Assembly (NCBI GenBank): GCA_023433345.1
Contig: JAEZDA010000112.1
Span: forward strand, 1-25,813
Direction: 5' to 3'
Length of the DNA stretch: 25,813 bases
From: Bacteroidota bacterium
Lineage (GTDB): Bacteria; Bacteroidota; Bacteroidia; Chitinophagales; Chitinophagaceae
The first letter of the stretch is position 1. Each line of letters starts with the position of its first letter. The notes beneath the pieces were generated by a model, which was given only the letters and a program-made list of their open reading frames with translations, made no database searches and was not told where the DNA came from. Positions 16,169 to 23,673 of this stretch are shown piece after piece. The position numbers and the translations under genes were made by a program.

Positions 16169-16657
16169 CTATTTCTTCCTGTAAAATGCGATCAGATCCG
16201 TATTCGGAATATTGTTCACTCCCAACTGCCGGAACATCGTAACTAGTTGCCCCCGATGATAGGTTTGATGATTGAACAGATGATGAAGCATTTCATACAC
16301 CGGCTGTTTAAACTGCTCCTTTTTCGAATTTCTATAAATGAATTCGTGCTGCAGAGCAGGTTCAGTGGCGAGATCCACCCATTCCTTCCATTGTTTTGAT
16401 TGAGCGATCAGGGTATTGCCTAATTCCATCACACTTCCGGAAAAGGTCGTGGGAAATTCAGGATTTTCAATAAGTTTCATCCGCTGCCACCACACGTATT
16501 CCACGCTCCACAAATGCATCACAGTTTTAAACACTGAAGGAAAGCTGCTGGAAATTTCCTGATGAATTTGCTCATCAGTGAGGTTGTTTACCGTGTCTAC
16601 AATGCGATGATTACTTAACAAATTATACGCAGCATATGGCGCAAGTAATTTCTTCAT
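16169..16657 (-). CDS. DinB family protein
   Basis: A 162-residue protein from the ATG at 16657 (MKKLLAPYAAYNLLSNHRIV). The frame continues 60 codons upstream, but that part overlaps the divergent GNAT gene and lacks family features. It is a four-helix DinB/YfiT-like protein. The three metal-ligand histidines are in VMHLWSVEYVWWQRM near residue 48 and LFNHQTYHRGQL near residues 130-135. Members are metal-dependent thiol transferases or have unknown roles; the substrate cannot be told. A minus-strand -7 box is present at 16679-16672, in a 63-bp gap shared with the divergent GNAT gene. Confidence 0.88.
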   Translation of the reverse strand: MKKLLAPYAAYNLLSNHRIVDTVNNLTDEQIHQEISSSFPSVFKTVMHLWSVEYVWWQRMKLIENPEFPTTFSGSVMELGNTLIAQSKQWKEWVDLATEPALQHEFIYRNSKKEQFKQPVYEMLHHLFNHQTYHRGQLVTMFRQLGVNNIPNTDLIAFYRKK

Positions 16658-16671
16658 GCCAGCTTTTAAAT

Positions 16672-16679
16672 CAAAAGTA
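16672..16679 (-). promoter_or_regulatory. Candidate -7 box for dinB
   Basis: On the minus strand, TACTTTTG (16679-16672) matches TAnnTTTG exactly, 14 bp before the dinB ATG. No good -33 element was found. Confidence 0.4.
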
Positions 16680-16698
16680 ATTCCAAACGGTGAATGTG

Positions 16699-16706
16699 TA
16701 GCTTTG
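16699..16706 (+). promoter_or_regulatory. Candidate -7 box for the GNAT gene
   Basis: TAGCTTTG matches TAnnTTTG. It lies 5 bp before the ATG at 16712 and 14 bp before the ATG at 16721, and would exclude the upstream ATG at 16694 as a start. It is 19 bp from the opposing dinB box, so the two promoters probably compete or share control. Confidence 0.4.
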
Positions 16707-16720
16707 AAAAAATGAATTCT

Positions 16721-17176
16721 ATGAATCCGACGATACGGCCCGCCATAATGGAAGATTGCGGGCGCATGATGGAATTGATCCGTGAGCTGGCTATTTATGA
16801 AAAAGCGCCGGAGCAGGTGACCGTATCGATGGATCACTTTATTGAAAGCGGCTTCGGTAAAGACCCGGTGTGGTATGCCTGGGTGGTGGAAACCGATGGA
16901 GAGGTTGTCGGCTTCGCATTATATTATATCCGGTATAGCACATGGAAGGGTCAGCGCATGTACCTCGAAGATATCTTGGTAACGGAATCACACCGTGGCA
17001 AAGGATTGGGGAAACTACTGCTTGATAAACTGATAGCAATATGCAAGGAAAAAGGCTACTCAGGCATGATGTGGCAGGTGCTGGACTGGAATGAGCCAGC
17101 CATCCGTTTCTACGAAAAATTTCCGGGAGTGACCTTTAGTTCCGAATGGGTGAATGTGAGTTTGGAAGTGAGGTGA
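16721..17176 (+). CDS. GNAT family N-acetyltransferase
   Basis: A protein of about 151 residues starting MNPTIRPAIMEDCGRMMELI. In-frame ATGs also occur at 16694 and 16712; 16721 gives the usual GNAT beginning and leaves room for the -7 box at 16699-16706. The acetyl-CoA pyrophosphate-binding loop is ESHRGKGLGKLLLDKL, preceded by MYLEDILVT, with WQVLDWNEPAIRFYEKF near the end. This pattern, with ELAIYEKAPEQV near the start, resembles spermidine/spermine or thialysine N-acetyltransferase-like proteins (SAT1/SAT2 type). An amine substrate is possible but unproven. The 7-bp-phased repeat overlaps its stop codon. Confidence 0.88.
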   Translation: MNPTIRPAIMEDCGRMMELIRELAIYEKAPEQVTVSMDHFIESGFGKDPVWYAWVVETDGEVVGFALYYIRYSTWKGQRMYLEDILVTESHRGKGLGKLLLDKLIAICKEKGYSGMMWQVLDWNEPAIRFYEKFPGVTFSSEWVNVSLEVR

Positions 17177-17220
17177 AAGGTTTAAGGTCCAGGGTGCATG
17201 GTTCAAGGTGCAGGGTTGTG
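17172..17220. repeat. 7-bp-phased repeat, 7 units (GGTNNAN)
   Basis: Seven heptamers begin with GGT at exact 7-bp spacing from 17172 to 17220, for example GGTCCAG (17186), GGTGCAT (17193), GGTTCAA (17200) and GGTGCAG (17207). The first unit includes the GNAT stop codon (17174-17176). Positions 4-7 vary widely while GGT is constant. Confidence 0.8.
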
Positions 17221-17438
17221 AATTAAAAAGTAAAAATTCAAAACTAAAAATGTGATCAGCGCAAATCAGCGTCGCATTTAATCCGCGGAAATCTGGGGGA
17301 AAATATTTCACGCAAAGATGCAATGGATTGACGAATTACGATTTACGATGGACGATTTAAGATGAATTCACCTTCAGTGGATCTAGGTGAAAAACAGAAT
17401 TAAAAAGTAAAAATTCAAAACTAAAAATGTGATCAGCG
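17220..17438 (+). repeat. Exact 42-nt direct repeat pair
   Basis: The same 42 bases, beginning GAATTAAAAAGTAAAAATTC and ending TGTGATCAGCG, occur at 17220-17261 and 17397-17438 in the same orientation, 177 bp apart. Similarity continues weakly past the repeat (TTTAATCCGC in both). A diverged third copy starts near 17597. There are only two or three copies with unequal spacing, so this is not a CRISPR array. Confidence 0.9.
17323..17364. repeat. 7-bp-phased repeat, 6 units (TACGATT family)
   Basis: Heptamers GACGAAT (17330), TACGATT (17337), TACGATG (17344), GACGATT (17351) and TAAGATG (17358) follow one another exactly, with a weaker ATGGATT before them. This is the same unit family as 15959-16000, about 1.4 kb away. 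Confidence 0.8.
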
Positions 17439-17738
17439 AAAAGCGCCGGTAGATTTTAATCCGCAGTAAATATTACAGCCTGCTGATACAAACGGTCTGA
17501 AAATTTCACACAAAGGCCACTAAGAATACATAAGAACACGAAGTGAAGTACCCTCTCAGTGGATTTCCGTTCCTCCGTGGATCTCCGTGACCCAAAAATT
17601 TAAAAGTAAAAATTCAAAATTAGAAAACGCAGTCAGCGCAATCAGCGGGAAATATTTCACGCAAAGATGCAAGGAAGACAAAGACGCAATGCACCAGCCC
17701 ATGGATTGTCGAGTTTGCCAATTTCAACGCCACCAAAC

Positions 17739-17780
17739 CAACATCCGACATTCAACATCTAAAATCCAACATCCAATAAA
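17739..17780. repeat. 7-bp-phased repeat, 6 units (CAACATC)
   Basis: CAACATC occurs exactly at 17739, 17753 and 17767, interleaved in phase with CGACATT (17746), TAAAATC (17760) and CAATAAA (17774), so every unit is 7 bp. Confidence 0.82.
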
Positions 17781-17876
17781 CCTCATCCATAAAAATTTTA
17801 ACCTCTACCCAACCTTCCTTTCCCGTATGCAGTATATTAGTTAGACATAATATCTTATACCAATAAAATTCCGGTT

Positions 17877-19652
17877 ATGCAAAAGCAATTTTCCATTAAG
17901 TTATTACTCCCGTTATTCTTACTTTTTGCGGCCATCACCATTTTTTCATGCCGAAAAGATGATGTGCCCAATTCTCCAGAATTTCCAGATCTCCAAAGCA
18001 GGATCGCTTCTTCAGTATCAGGTTTTGTGAGTGATGAAAACAATCTGCCTGTTCAGGGTGCAACCGTTCGGGTGGGAACCAATTCTGCCTCCACTGATGA
18101 GTATGGATATTTTTCCTTCACAGATGTGCAGGTTGTAAAAAATGCTGCCGTAGTAACGGTAACGCATAGTGGCTATTTCAAGGGAATCAGAACCTACATT
18201 GCAGAAGCCGGTAAGTCGGCCGTAGTTCGAATCAAGCTTTTGCCAAAAACCAACATCGGCACCATTGACGCTGCAGCAGGTGGAAGCGCCACTGCCGCTG
18301 ATGGACTAAAAGTTGAACTTCCTGTAAACGCTGTTGTAGATGGTTCGGGAGCCGTTTATACCGGCCCTGTTACTGTTTCAGCAAAATGGCTTAACCCGGC
18401 CGCCGATGACTTTGCACAAATAATGCCCGGTGATCTTCGTGCTTTAAATACTTCCGGAGAAATGCGCACACTACTTTCTTATGGCATGGCCGCGGTTGAA
18501 CTTACTGGCAGCGGTGGACAAGCTCTTCAAATTGCTCCCGGTAAAAAATCTACAGTGTCATTTCCTTTGCCTTCCACCTTGCAAGGTCCCGCGCCTGCTT
18601 CAATTCCTCTCTGGCATTTTGATGAGGAAAAAGGACTTTGGATAGAAGAAGGGAGTGCAAATAAAGTTGGCGATAAATATGTAGGCGAGGTAAGCCACTT
18701 TTCTTTCTGGAATTGCGATGTGCCCGCCAATTATGTACAATTCAATGTAACCGTTGAGGATGTAGATGGAAACCCTGTTCCCTGGGCTGTGGTTAAGCTT
18801 ACCATGGTGAACAGTCCGTTTACAGCCACACACGGAATTACAGATTCTTCCGGTTATGTGAATGGCGCTATCCCCGCAAATACTGACCTTATAATGACCG
18901 TATTTGGCGGATACAATTGCGGCACGCCGTTGATCACGCAAACCGTCGCGGGATCGAACGGAAACATTTCCCTTGGAACAGTCACGCTCCCTGCAGCGAA
19001 TATGGCCACTGTTAGCGGCACCATTTCCAATTGCGCGATGCAGCCGGTAACTGATGGATACGTGATCATGAATGTTTCGGGTATCCCTTACCGTTATCCT
19101 GTCGATAATTCGGGCGCCTTCACTTTCTCCTTCCCGATCTGCGCAGGCAACAGTACGGTTACAATTATTGCTGAAGACATTGCCGGCAGCCAGCAGTCAA
19201 CTCCGGTAACGCACACGCTCACAACAGGTGCAAATGCGCTGGGCAACCTGCAGGCCTGCGGGGTTACCACTTCACAGTTCATGACCTACACCGTTAATGG
19301 CACTCCATATACGTTTACTGCTCCGGGAGACAGTCTCTATATGAGCGGAAACGGAACCAATAATATGTTCGTAGTGGGCGCCTTCCAGGTTACCGGAAAC
19401 CGCTGGGCACAACTTGCTATTGAGAGAACCGGCATTGGCGTGGGAACTGCACAGGAAGCTTATTACTTCCAATCGTCAGACATCAATGATTCTACCCGCA
19501 TGATCTCTCCTCCGAATATCGTTAACATCACTGAATATGGCAATGTTGGTGAGTTCATCAGCGGAAATTATAACCTCATACTTACCGGCGAGCCGCCAAC
19601 TAATCAAACCTACACGGTCAACGGCAGCTTCAGGGTAAGAAGAACATGGTAA
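17877..19652 (+). CDS. Surface lipoprotein paralogue 1 (carboxypeptidase-regulatory-like + CILP/FAM171-like + Ig-like domains)
   Basis: A 591-residue predicted lipoprotein. The signal sequence ends in I-F-S-C with Cys25, followed by R-K-D-D, which fits the K-(D/E)2 surface-export signal of Bacteroidota lipoproteins. Residues 47-122 look like a carboxypeptidase-regulatory-like beta-sandwich (VSGFVSDENNLPVQGATVRV). Residues 129-283 contain YTGPVTVSAKWLNP, MPGDLRALNTSGEMRTLLSY and LWHFDEEKGLWIEEG, resembling the animal CILP/FAM171 module. One or two Ig-like domains follow (about 288-460), then a C-terminal domain ending G-S-F-R-V-R-R. Four cysteines in the third quarter are shared by all three paralogues. 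Function is unknown; a cell-surface binding or adhesion role is inferred. A terminator follows. The 15 bp before the ATG differ by one base from those before paralogue 3. Confidence 0.85.
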   Translation: MQKQFSIKLLLPLFLLFAAITIFSCRKDDVPNSPEFPDLQSRIASSVSGFVSDENNLPVQGATVRVGTNSASTDEYGYFSFTDVQVVKNAAVVTVTHSGYFKGIRTYIAEAGKSAVVRIKLLPKTNIGTIDAAAGGSATAADGLKVELPVNAVVDGSGAVYTGPVTVSAKWLNPAADDFAQIMPGDLRALNTSGEMRTLLSYGMAAVELTGSGGQALQIAPGKKSTVSFPLPSTLQGPAPASIPLWHFDEEKGLWIEEGSANKVGDKYVGEVSHFSFWNCDVPANYVQFNVTVEDVDGNPVPWAVVKLTMVNSPFTATHGITDSSGYVNGAIPANTDLIMTVFGGYNCGTPLITQTVAGSNGNISLGTVTLPAANMATVSGTISNCAMQPVTDGYVIMNVSGIPYRYPVDNSGAFTFSFPICAGNSTVTIIAEDIAGSQQSTPVTHTLTTGANALGNLQACGVTTSQFMTYTVNGTPYTFTAPGDSLYMSGNGTNNMFVVGAFQVTGNRWAQLAIERTGIGVGTAQEAYYFQSSDINDSTRMISPPNIVNITEYGNVGEFISGNYNLILTGEPPTNQTYTVNGSFRVRRTW

Positions 19653-19683
19653 AGATTGTTTTGTTAGACCTGGTAAATCAAAA

Positions 19684-19711
19684 GGCGGTAGGGAAACCTG
19701 CCGCTTTTTTT
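19684..19711 (+). terminator. Terminator after paralogue 1
   Basis: The 8-bp stem GCGGTAGG (19685-19692) pairs with CCTGCCGC (19697-19704), with one U-G wobble, around a GAAA loop and followed by seven T (19705-19711). It lies 32 bp after the stop codon. Confidence 0.92.
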
Positions 19712-19782
19712 GTAATATGAAGAAAAGATTTTTATCTTTCTGAACCTCCACGCCACACATTATTCAAACTAACAAAAAACAA

Positions 19783-21573
19783 ATGAAAAAATCCGTGTTT
19801 CGTCTCTTAACAGCAGTGGCGCTTTTAAGTGGACTATTTCTTTCCTGCAAAAAAGATGAGTCCCCTTCTTATCAACCGAATTTGCCTGATCTTCAAAGCC
19901 GCGTCACTTCCTCCGTTTCAGGCTTTGTAATTGATGAGAACGATCTTCCTGTATCGGGCGCTACGGTTAAGCTAGGAATGAACACCTCCTCAACAGATCA
20001 GTACGGTTTTTTTTCTTTCACCGATGTGGAAGTTATTAAGAACGCGGCGGTAGTAACGGTAACGCATAGTGGCTATTTCAAGGGTATGCGCAGCTACGTA
20101 GCAGAAGCCGGAAAGCCGGCCATGGTGAGAATAAAACTTCTTCCAAAATCTGTAATAGGCTCAATTGATGCTGCTGCTGGCGGTAGTGCTACTGCCGCGG
20201 ATGGATTGAAGATCGAACTTCCCGCTTCCGGAGTTGTTGATGGGTCTGGCGCTGCTTATACTGGCGCAATAACTGTTGCTGCGAAATGGTTGAACCCAAC
20301 GGCTGATGATTTCTCGCAAATAATGCCAGGAGACCTTCGCGCCCTGAATACACTGGGAGAAATGCGCACCTTGCATTCTTACGGTATGGCTGCCGTAGAA
20401 CTTACCGGTAGCGGCGGAGAAGCGCTCCAAGTTGCCCCCGGAAAAAAATCTGTAGTTTCATTTCCCTTGCCTTCCACATTGCAAGGTTCTGCACCGGCAA
20501 CTATTCCTTTGTGGCACTTCGATGAGGAAAAAGGCCTTTGGATAGAAGAAGGAAGCGCTACTAAAGTGGGTGATAAGTACGTAGGTGAAGTGAGTCATTT
20601 TTCTTTTTGGAACTGTGATGTACCGATTGACTTTATTGAGTTCAGCTTAACTGTGGTAGATTTGAACGGCGAGCCTGTTCCCTATGCCAAGGTTCGCTTA
20701 AGTACATTGACCAGCCCGTTTACCAGCGCCCAGGGATTTACAAATGCTTCCGGTTACGTGAACGGAATCGTCCCTGCAAACACTGATCTGGCGATGAGCA
20801 TTTACACCGGCAACAACTGCACCACTCCATTATATACGCAGAATATCCCGGCTTCGGCAATTGATATTTCCCTTGGAAACATAATTATAGCTGCCACGGC
20901 TTTATCTAACCTGAGTGGCACTGTAGTGAATTGCAGCTTGCAACCTGTTACCGACGGATATATAATAATGAACGTTGGCGGAACGTATTACCGGTATCCG
21001 TTGAATACTAACGGTTCTTTCAATTATAACTTTCCGGGCTGCCCTTCTCCGCAAAACGCCTCACTAATTGCAGTTGATGCTTCCGCAAATGAACAGTCTG
21101 CACTTATCAATCATACCATCGTTCCGGGATCAAACGCTATCGGTCAAATTCAGGCTTGCGGACTTTCGACAGTTGAATTTTTTAATTACTCTATAGACGC
21201 TCCCAATGTACATCAAGGTAATAACAGTTTTTCCAGCGCTGCGGGTGATACGGCCTTTCAAGAAAGTGCATGGGCTGAAATAGCGATTTTTGCGGAGAAT
21301 AGATTGACAGGCAAATGGGTTATCTTAAGAATGGATGATCAGGCTATTGCAGCAGGTTCTTCCCAATCAGCATGGAGTTTTTTAGACTCGGATCTGTATG
21401 ATCTGGGAATGTCGGGGCTAACTCCTCGTCCAACCAATAATCAGGTTCATATAACAGAATACGGCGCCATTGGTCAATTCATCAGCGGAACCTTTAATCT
21501 AACTTTCGAATCATATCCCGGTCAGCCTGATATGGAGGTTTCGGGAGAATTCAGGGTGAGACGGCGATATTAA
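19783..21573 (+). CDS. Surface lipoprotein paralogue 2
   Basis: A 596-residue paralogue of the preceding gene with the same domain order. The lipobox is F-L-S-C with Cys22, then K-K-D-E, again fitting the surface-export signal. Residues about 38-282 are nearly identical to paralogue 1 (GYFKG, QIMPGDLRALNT, LWHFDEEKGLWIEEGSA, VGEVSHFSFWNCDVP), and 35 consecutive nucleotides (20050-20084) equal 18150-18184. The final 130 residues have diverged almost completely, apart from HITEYGAIGQFISGTFNL and the ending G-E-F-R-V-R-R-R-Y. The four shared cysteines are kept. TATCTTTC at 19733-19740 is a 7-of-8 match to a -7 box, so it may be transcribed on its own after the upstream terminator. Function unknown. 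Confidence 0.85.
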   Translation: MKKSVFRLLTAVALLSGLFLSCKKDESPSYQPNLPDLQSRVTSSVSGFVIDENDLPVSGATVKLGMNTSSTDQYGFFSFTDVEVIKNAAVVTVTHSGYFKGMRSYVAEAGKPAMVRIKLLPKSVIGSIDAAAGGSATAADGLKIELPASGVVDGSGAAYTGAITVAAKWLNPTADDFSQIMPGDLRALNTLGEMRTLHSYGMAAVELTGSGGEALQVAPGKKSVVSFPLPSTLQGSAPATIPLWHFDEEKGLWIEEGSATKVGDKYVGEVSHFSFWNCDVPIDFIEFSLTVVDLNGEPVPYAKVRLSTLTSPFTSAQGFTNASGYVNGIVPANTDLAMSIYTGNNCTTPLYTQNIPASAIDISLGNIIIAATALSNLSGTVVNCSLQPVTDGYIIMNVGGTYYRYPLNTNGSFNYNFPGCPSPQNASLIAVDASANEQSALINHTIVPGSNAIGQIQACGLSTVEFFNYSIDAPNVHQGNNSFSSAAGDTAFQESAWAEIAIFAENRLTGKWVILRMDDQAIAAGSSQSAWSFLDSDLYDLGMSGLTPRPTNNQVHITEYGAIGQFISGTFNLTFESYPGQPDMEVSGEFRVRRRY

Positions 21574-21640
21574 CAAACATCACAAATAATTTACCGCAAC
21601 TATAAAGTTGTACAAACTGAAATGATCACATTTACAAAGG

Positions 21641-21666
21641 CGGCGGGGAAACCTGCCGTTTTTTTT
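21641..21666 (+). terminator. Terminator after paralogue 2
   Basis: CGGCGGG (21641-21647) pairs with CCTGCCG (21652-21658), with one G-U wobble, around a GAAA loop and followed by eight T (21659-21666). The 3' arm matches that of the terminator after paralogue 1, and the two changed bases in the 5' arm keep pairing. Confidence 0.92.
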
Positions 21667-21730
21667 AATTTTAAATATTATCTTAACTTTATATGCTTCC
21701 TCTCCCCACAGTTTAACTAAAATTCCTGTT

Positions 21731-23485
21731 ATGCGAAATTTCAAACTTTGCACTGTTTTGCTTTTAACGGCTTCGATCATTTTTTCGGAAGGATGCAAGA
21801 AAGCAGACTCTCCCACCCTTCCGCAAGGACCCGACTTTGAAACAAAAATGAGAATAAAGATCGAGGGCTTTGTAACAGATGAGAACAATACGCCCCTCGG
21901 AGGAGCGCTGGTTAAGGCGGGAGCTGCCACGGTTATCTCCAATCAGTATGGATATTTTAGCTTTGATGAAGCTGAGGTGTCCAAGATCTCGGCCGTTATC
22001 AGCGTACAGCATCCTGATTATCTAACTGCTTTCCGATCATCAGTTCCGAAACAGGATCAGTCGGCATTTCTTCGTGTAAAGATGATGAGGAAAATTAGTG
22101 CCGGTTCATTTGATGCGGCCTCGGGTGGGTCGGTAACAATTCCTTCCGGCCTGGAGGTTTCTCTTCCTGCAAATGGCGTGGTTGATGCCGGCGGAGTTTT
22201 ATATTCCGGTACAGTTACGGTTGTAGCAGAAAATATTGATCCATCCTCAGGGGATTTCGCATTAAGAATGCCCGGTGATCTGCAGGCAGTTGATGAAACA
22301 GGAAAGTTAGGCATGGTAAAAGCCTTCGGAATGAGCGCCATAAAATTACTGGGCGACGGGGGCGAGTCGCTACAGATTGCGCCGGGAAAGAAAGCAGTTA
22401 TAGGCATCCCTATAACTGCATCGGCGACTTCTTCTGCTCCGGCAAATTCTGCCCTATGGTATTTTGATGAACAGAAAGGAATTTGGATGCGCGAAGGTGA
22501 GGGCATGAAAAACGGCACACGATACACGGCGGAGGTAAGCCATTTTTCCTTCTGGAGTTTCGCTTCATTTAGCTCAGTGGTTCCACTTGATTTCACTATC
22601 CTTGACAGCGCTTCGAGGCCTGTGGCAGGCGCATTGGTTCGCGTGACAAATGTATCCGACCCTTCAACGGTTGCTTATGCCTATACAAACAGCAATGGCT
22701 ATTTGTCAGGGGTTGTTCCTGAAGGTACTGACCTTGTTATGGAAATTTTCGCCGGGCTCGGATGCACCACACCGGTGCACACTGTAAACCTGCCTGCTTC
22801 CAATTCTGCGATCTCTTTTGGAGATATAACGGTTCCATCTTCCCAATCTATACTGATCAGCGGAACTATAGCCACCTGTTCCCTGTCGCCGGTTGCGGAT
22901 GGTTATCTCTATCTAATAATAAACGGTCAGCACTTACGATACTCCGTTACTAACGGTAGCTTTCAATTTCCCCTTATACATTGCCTTGCCGGAAATAATG
23001 TGACAGTGATAGCTGGCAACGCAGCAGCCTCGGTAGAATCTTCACCGCAGTCTTTTACAGTTACTTCTCCAAATTTAGATCTGGGAAACATACAGGCTTG
23101 CGGAAATACGGCGCAGGAGTTTTTATATTGCACCATCAACGGAGTGGATTATTCATTCGTTGAGCCGACAGATTCAATACAACATTCATTTTTTGATCCC
23201 GGCAACTACTCAAGGGTTTCCGCCTTTAATGATGCCGGAGATGTAGCATGGTTTGAATTTGAAAACACAGATATACTAACGGTGGGCTGGCCGGGCAACA
23301 TCGTGTCATTTTATTCTTCAAACATCAACGATACCATCACGCCGCAGTTTTCAATTTTCACCACAGAATCTGCCTTTTGGGGAACCGGCGGGTTTCTCGG
23401 TGGATATTTCCAGGGGCAGGGAACAGGAAGACCTCCAGCGAATACCGTTTACAATGTTTCCGCCACCTACCGGGTGCGCAATTGA
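21731..23485 (+). CDS. Surface lipoprotein paralogue 3
   Basis: A 584-residue, more distant paralogue of the two preceding genes. The predicted lipidated residue is Cys22 (S-E-G-C; Ser at -3 is unusual) followed by K-K-A-D-S. Residues about 44-115 form the carboxypeptidase-regulatory-like domain (IEGFVTDENNTPLGGALVKA). Residues about 125-275 are the CILP/FAM171-like segment (SGTVTVVAENIDP, RMPGDLQAVDETGKL, LWYFDEQKGIWMREGEG, AEVSHFSFWSF). Ig-like repeats and the shared four cysteines follow, and the end is A-T-Y-R-V-R-N. It has changed throughout, which suggests the first duplication split it from the ancestor of paralogues 1 and 2. Its own terminator follows. Function unknown. Confidence 0.84.
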   Translation: MRNFKLCTVLLLTASIIFSEGCKKADSPTLPQGPDFETKMRIKIEGFVTDENNTPLGGALVKAGAATVISNQYGYFSFDEAEVSKISAVISVQHPDYLTAFRSSVPKQDQSAFLRVKMMRKISAGSFDAASGGSVTIPSGLEVSLPANGVVDAGGVLYSGTVTVVAENIDPSSGDFALRMPGDLQAVDETGKLGMVKAFGMSAIKLLGDGGESLQIAPGKKAVIGIPITASATSSAPANSALWYFDEQKGIWMREGEGMKNGTRYTAEVSHFSFWSFASFSSVVPLDFTILDSASRPVAGALVRVTNVSDPSTVAYAYTNSNGYLSGVVPEGTDLVMEIFAGLGCTTPVHTVNLPASNSAISFGDITVPSSQSILISGTIATCSLSPVADGYLYLIINGQHLRYSVTNGSFQFPLIHCLAGNNVTVIAGNAAASVESSPQSFTVTSPNLDLGNIQACGNTAQEFLYCTINGVDYSFVEPTDSIQHSFFDPGNYSRVSAFNDAGDVAWFEFENTDILTVGWPGNIVSFYSSNINDTITPQFSIFTTESAFWGTGGFLGGYFQGQGTGRPPANTVYNVSATYRVRN

Positions 23486-23518
23486 GGCATAACTTATTGT
23501 GTATTGAATTTTTCTTAC

Positions 23519-23546
23519 AGCGGCGGGGAACCCTGCCGCTTTTCTT
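23519..23546 (+). terminator. Terminator after paralogue 3
   Basis: GCGGCGGG (23520-23527) pairs with CCTGCCGC (23532-23539), allowing one G-U wobble, around a GAAC loop, then TTTTCTT. The stem matches the terminator after paralogue 2; the loop and T tract are weaker. Confidence 0.85.
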
Positions 23547-23638
23547 CGCAGTCTCTAGCTGGAAATCATCGGTTCCAATCCGACCGATTAGCCACATCCA
23601 ACCATCCCGTTGATCCGAAGAAAATCAGAACAAAACCT

Positions 23639-23673
23639 GACTAAAGACTACTGGCTTTGGACTACCGACTAAA
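23639..23673. repeat. 7-bp-phased repeat, 5 units (GACTANN)
   Basis: GACTAAA (23639), GACTACT (23646), GGCTTTG (23653), GACTACC (23660) and GACTAAA (23667) run in perfect 7-bp phase. The third, deviant unit supplies the TTTG of the candidate -33 promoter element. Confidence 0.85.

Larger units (their letters stand above)
17177..17876. other. 700-bp gene-free stretch of mixed dispersed repeats
   Basis: No credible gene is present. It holds three 7-bp-phased tracts (17172-17220, 17323-17364, 17739-17780), an exact 42-nt direct repeat (17220-17261 and 17397-17438) with a diverged third relative from about 17597, and a 23-nt exact repeat, aaatatttcacgcaaagatg plus caa, at 17301-17323 and 17650-17672. 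It also has a segment rich in AGTGGAT and CTCCGTG (about 17551-17593) that resembles 16008-16050, and one around 17509-17543 with CACAAAG and CACGAAG units. The start of the first paralogous lipoprotein gene follows. Confidence 0.8.

Noticed and set aside
17220..17672. CRISPR array
   Set aside because: Only two exact 42-nt copies and one diverged copy exist, with spacers of unequal, large size and no cas genes nearby.
17587..17844. 85-codon plus-strand open frame in the gene-free stretch
   Set aside because: It runs through repeat sequence including the CAACATC tract, has no recognisable protein features, and its composition is low-complexity.
17177..23485. Defence, toxin or polysaccharide-utilisation system around the three lipoproteins
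   Set aside because: There is no SusC-like transporter, glycoside hydrolase, nuclease or immunity gene beside them; only the three paralogues are present.
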